DNA of 47,838 bases, taken from a virus. Each line of letters opens with the position of its first letter. The stretch's first letter is position 1. Below the pieces are notes generated by a model. The model did no database searches. It was not told where the DNA came from and saw only the letters and a list, made by a program, of their open reading frames with translations. Shown in pieces: positions 47,821 through 47,838 of the stretch. A program made the position numbers and the translations under genes. The stretch lies in the IMG/VR virus record IMGVR_UViG_3300033388_002455, positions 1 through 47,838 of that record; one strand, given 5' to 3'.

Positions 47821-47838
47821 CTTTATCCTCCAATACTG
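47725..47838. repeat. 114-bp direct terminal repeat, right copy
   Basis: Identical to 1-114; see that entry. It includes the start of the small gene at 47596-47820 and the last bases of the RusA-like gene, placing these two genes next to each other on the circle. Confidence 0.97.

Overview
This window is one complete, very AT-rich tailed-phage genome, linearised at an arbitrary point. The first 114 bases (1..114) are repeated exactly as the last 114 (47725..47838), so the unique sequence is 47,724 bp and is circular, or was assembled as a circle from terminally redundant reads. Virion genes follow a P22-like short-tailed (podovirus) order: small and large terminase, portal, scaffold, major capsid protein, fibres, stabilisation protein, adaptor, then a block of glycine/alanine/glutamine-rich ejection-type proteins. 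Replication uses a family A DNA polymerase. No integrase, repressor, tRNA, phage RNA polymerase or CRISPR array was recognised. Strong Shine-Dalgarno sites, sigma70-type promoters, two lipoproteins, two Sec-type signal peptides and an M15 endolysin point to a low-GC Gram-negative host, which I cannot name.

The genome has two arms that diverge from a control region at about 12.85-13.18 kb and converge at about 44.01 kb. The leftward arm runs from 12844 down to 89 and across the join (47820 down to 44010). It begins with small accessory and envelope proteins: two lipoproteins, a secreted protein, a PhaR-N-like DNA-binding protein and several zinc ribbons. DNA metabolism follows: PolA, PD-(D/E)XK nuclease, RecA/Sak4-like ATPase, SSB-like protein, AEP-type primase, M15 endolysin and RusA. 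After the join come a zinc ribbon, an SF2 helicase and a promoter-driven operon with an HNH endonuclease and a 3-TM holin.

The rightward arm (13178 to 44018) opens with a promoter-dense accessory zone of tiny genes. This includes four tandem micro-ORFs for single-pass membrane peptides that share the leader AGGAGTTGTTATG, and a GC-rich island with strand-asymmetric C and G tracts. Nucleotide and RNA/DNA-processing enzymes follow (metallophosphoesterase, HAD phosphatase, DUF5664-like protein, DEDD exonuclease), with two ClpP-fold proteases around the exonuclease, one of them carrying a signal peptide. The rest is packaging and virion genes.

Thirteen promoters have exactly 17 bp between -35 and -10, and every one has an extended -10 (TGN), so the phage appears to rely on host RNA polymerase throughout. 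The most notable items are the micro-ORF array and GC island, a nine-codon leader peptide running into a long hairpin, a face-to-face promoter pair around a palindrome between terL and the portal block, a Hint domain at the C-terminus of a virion-region protein, and the signal-peptide ClpP-like protein.
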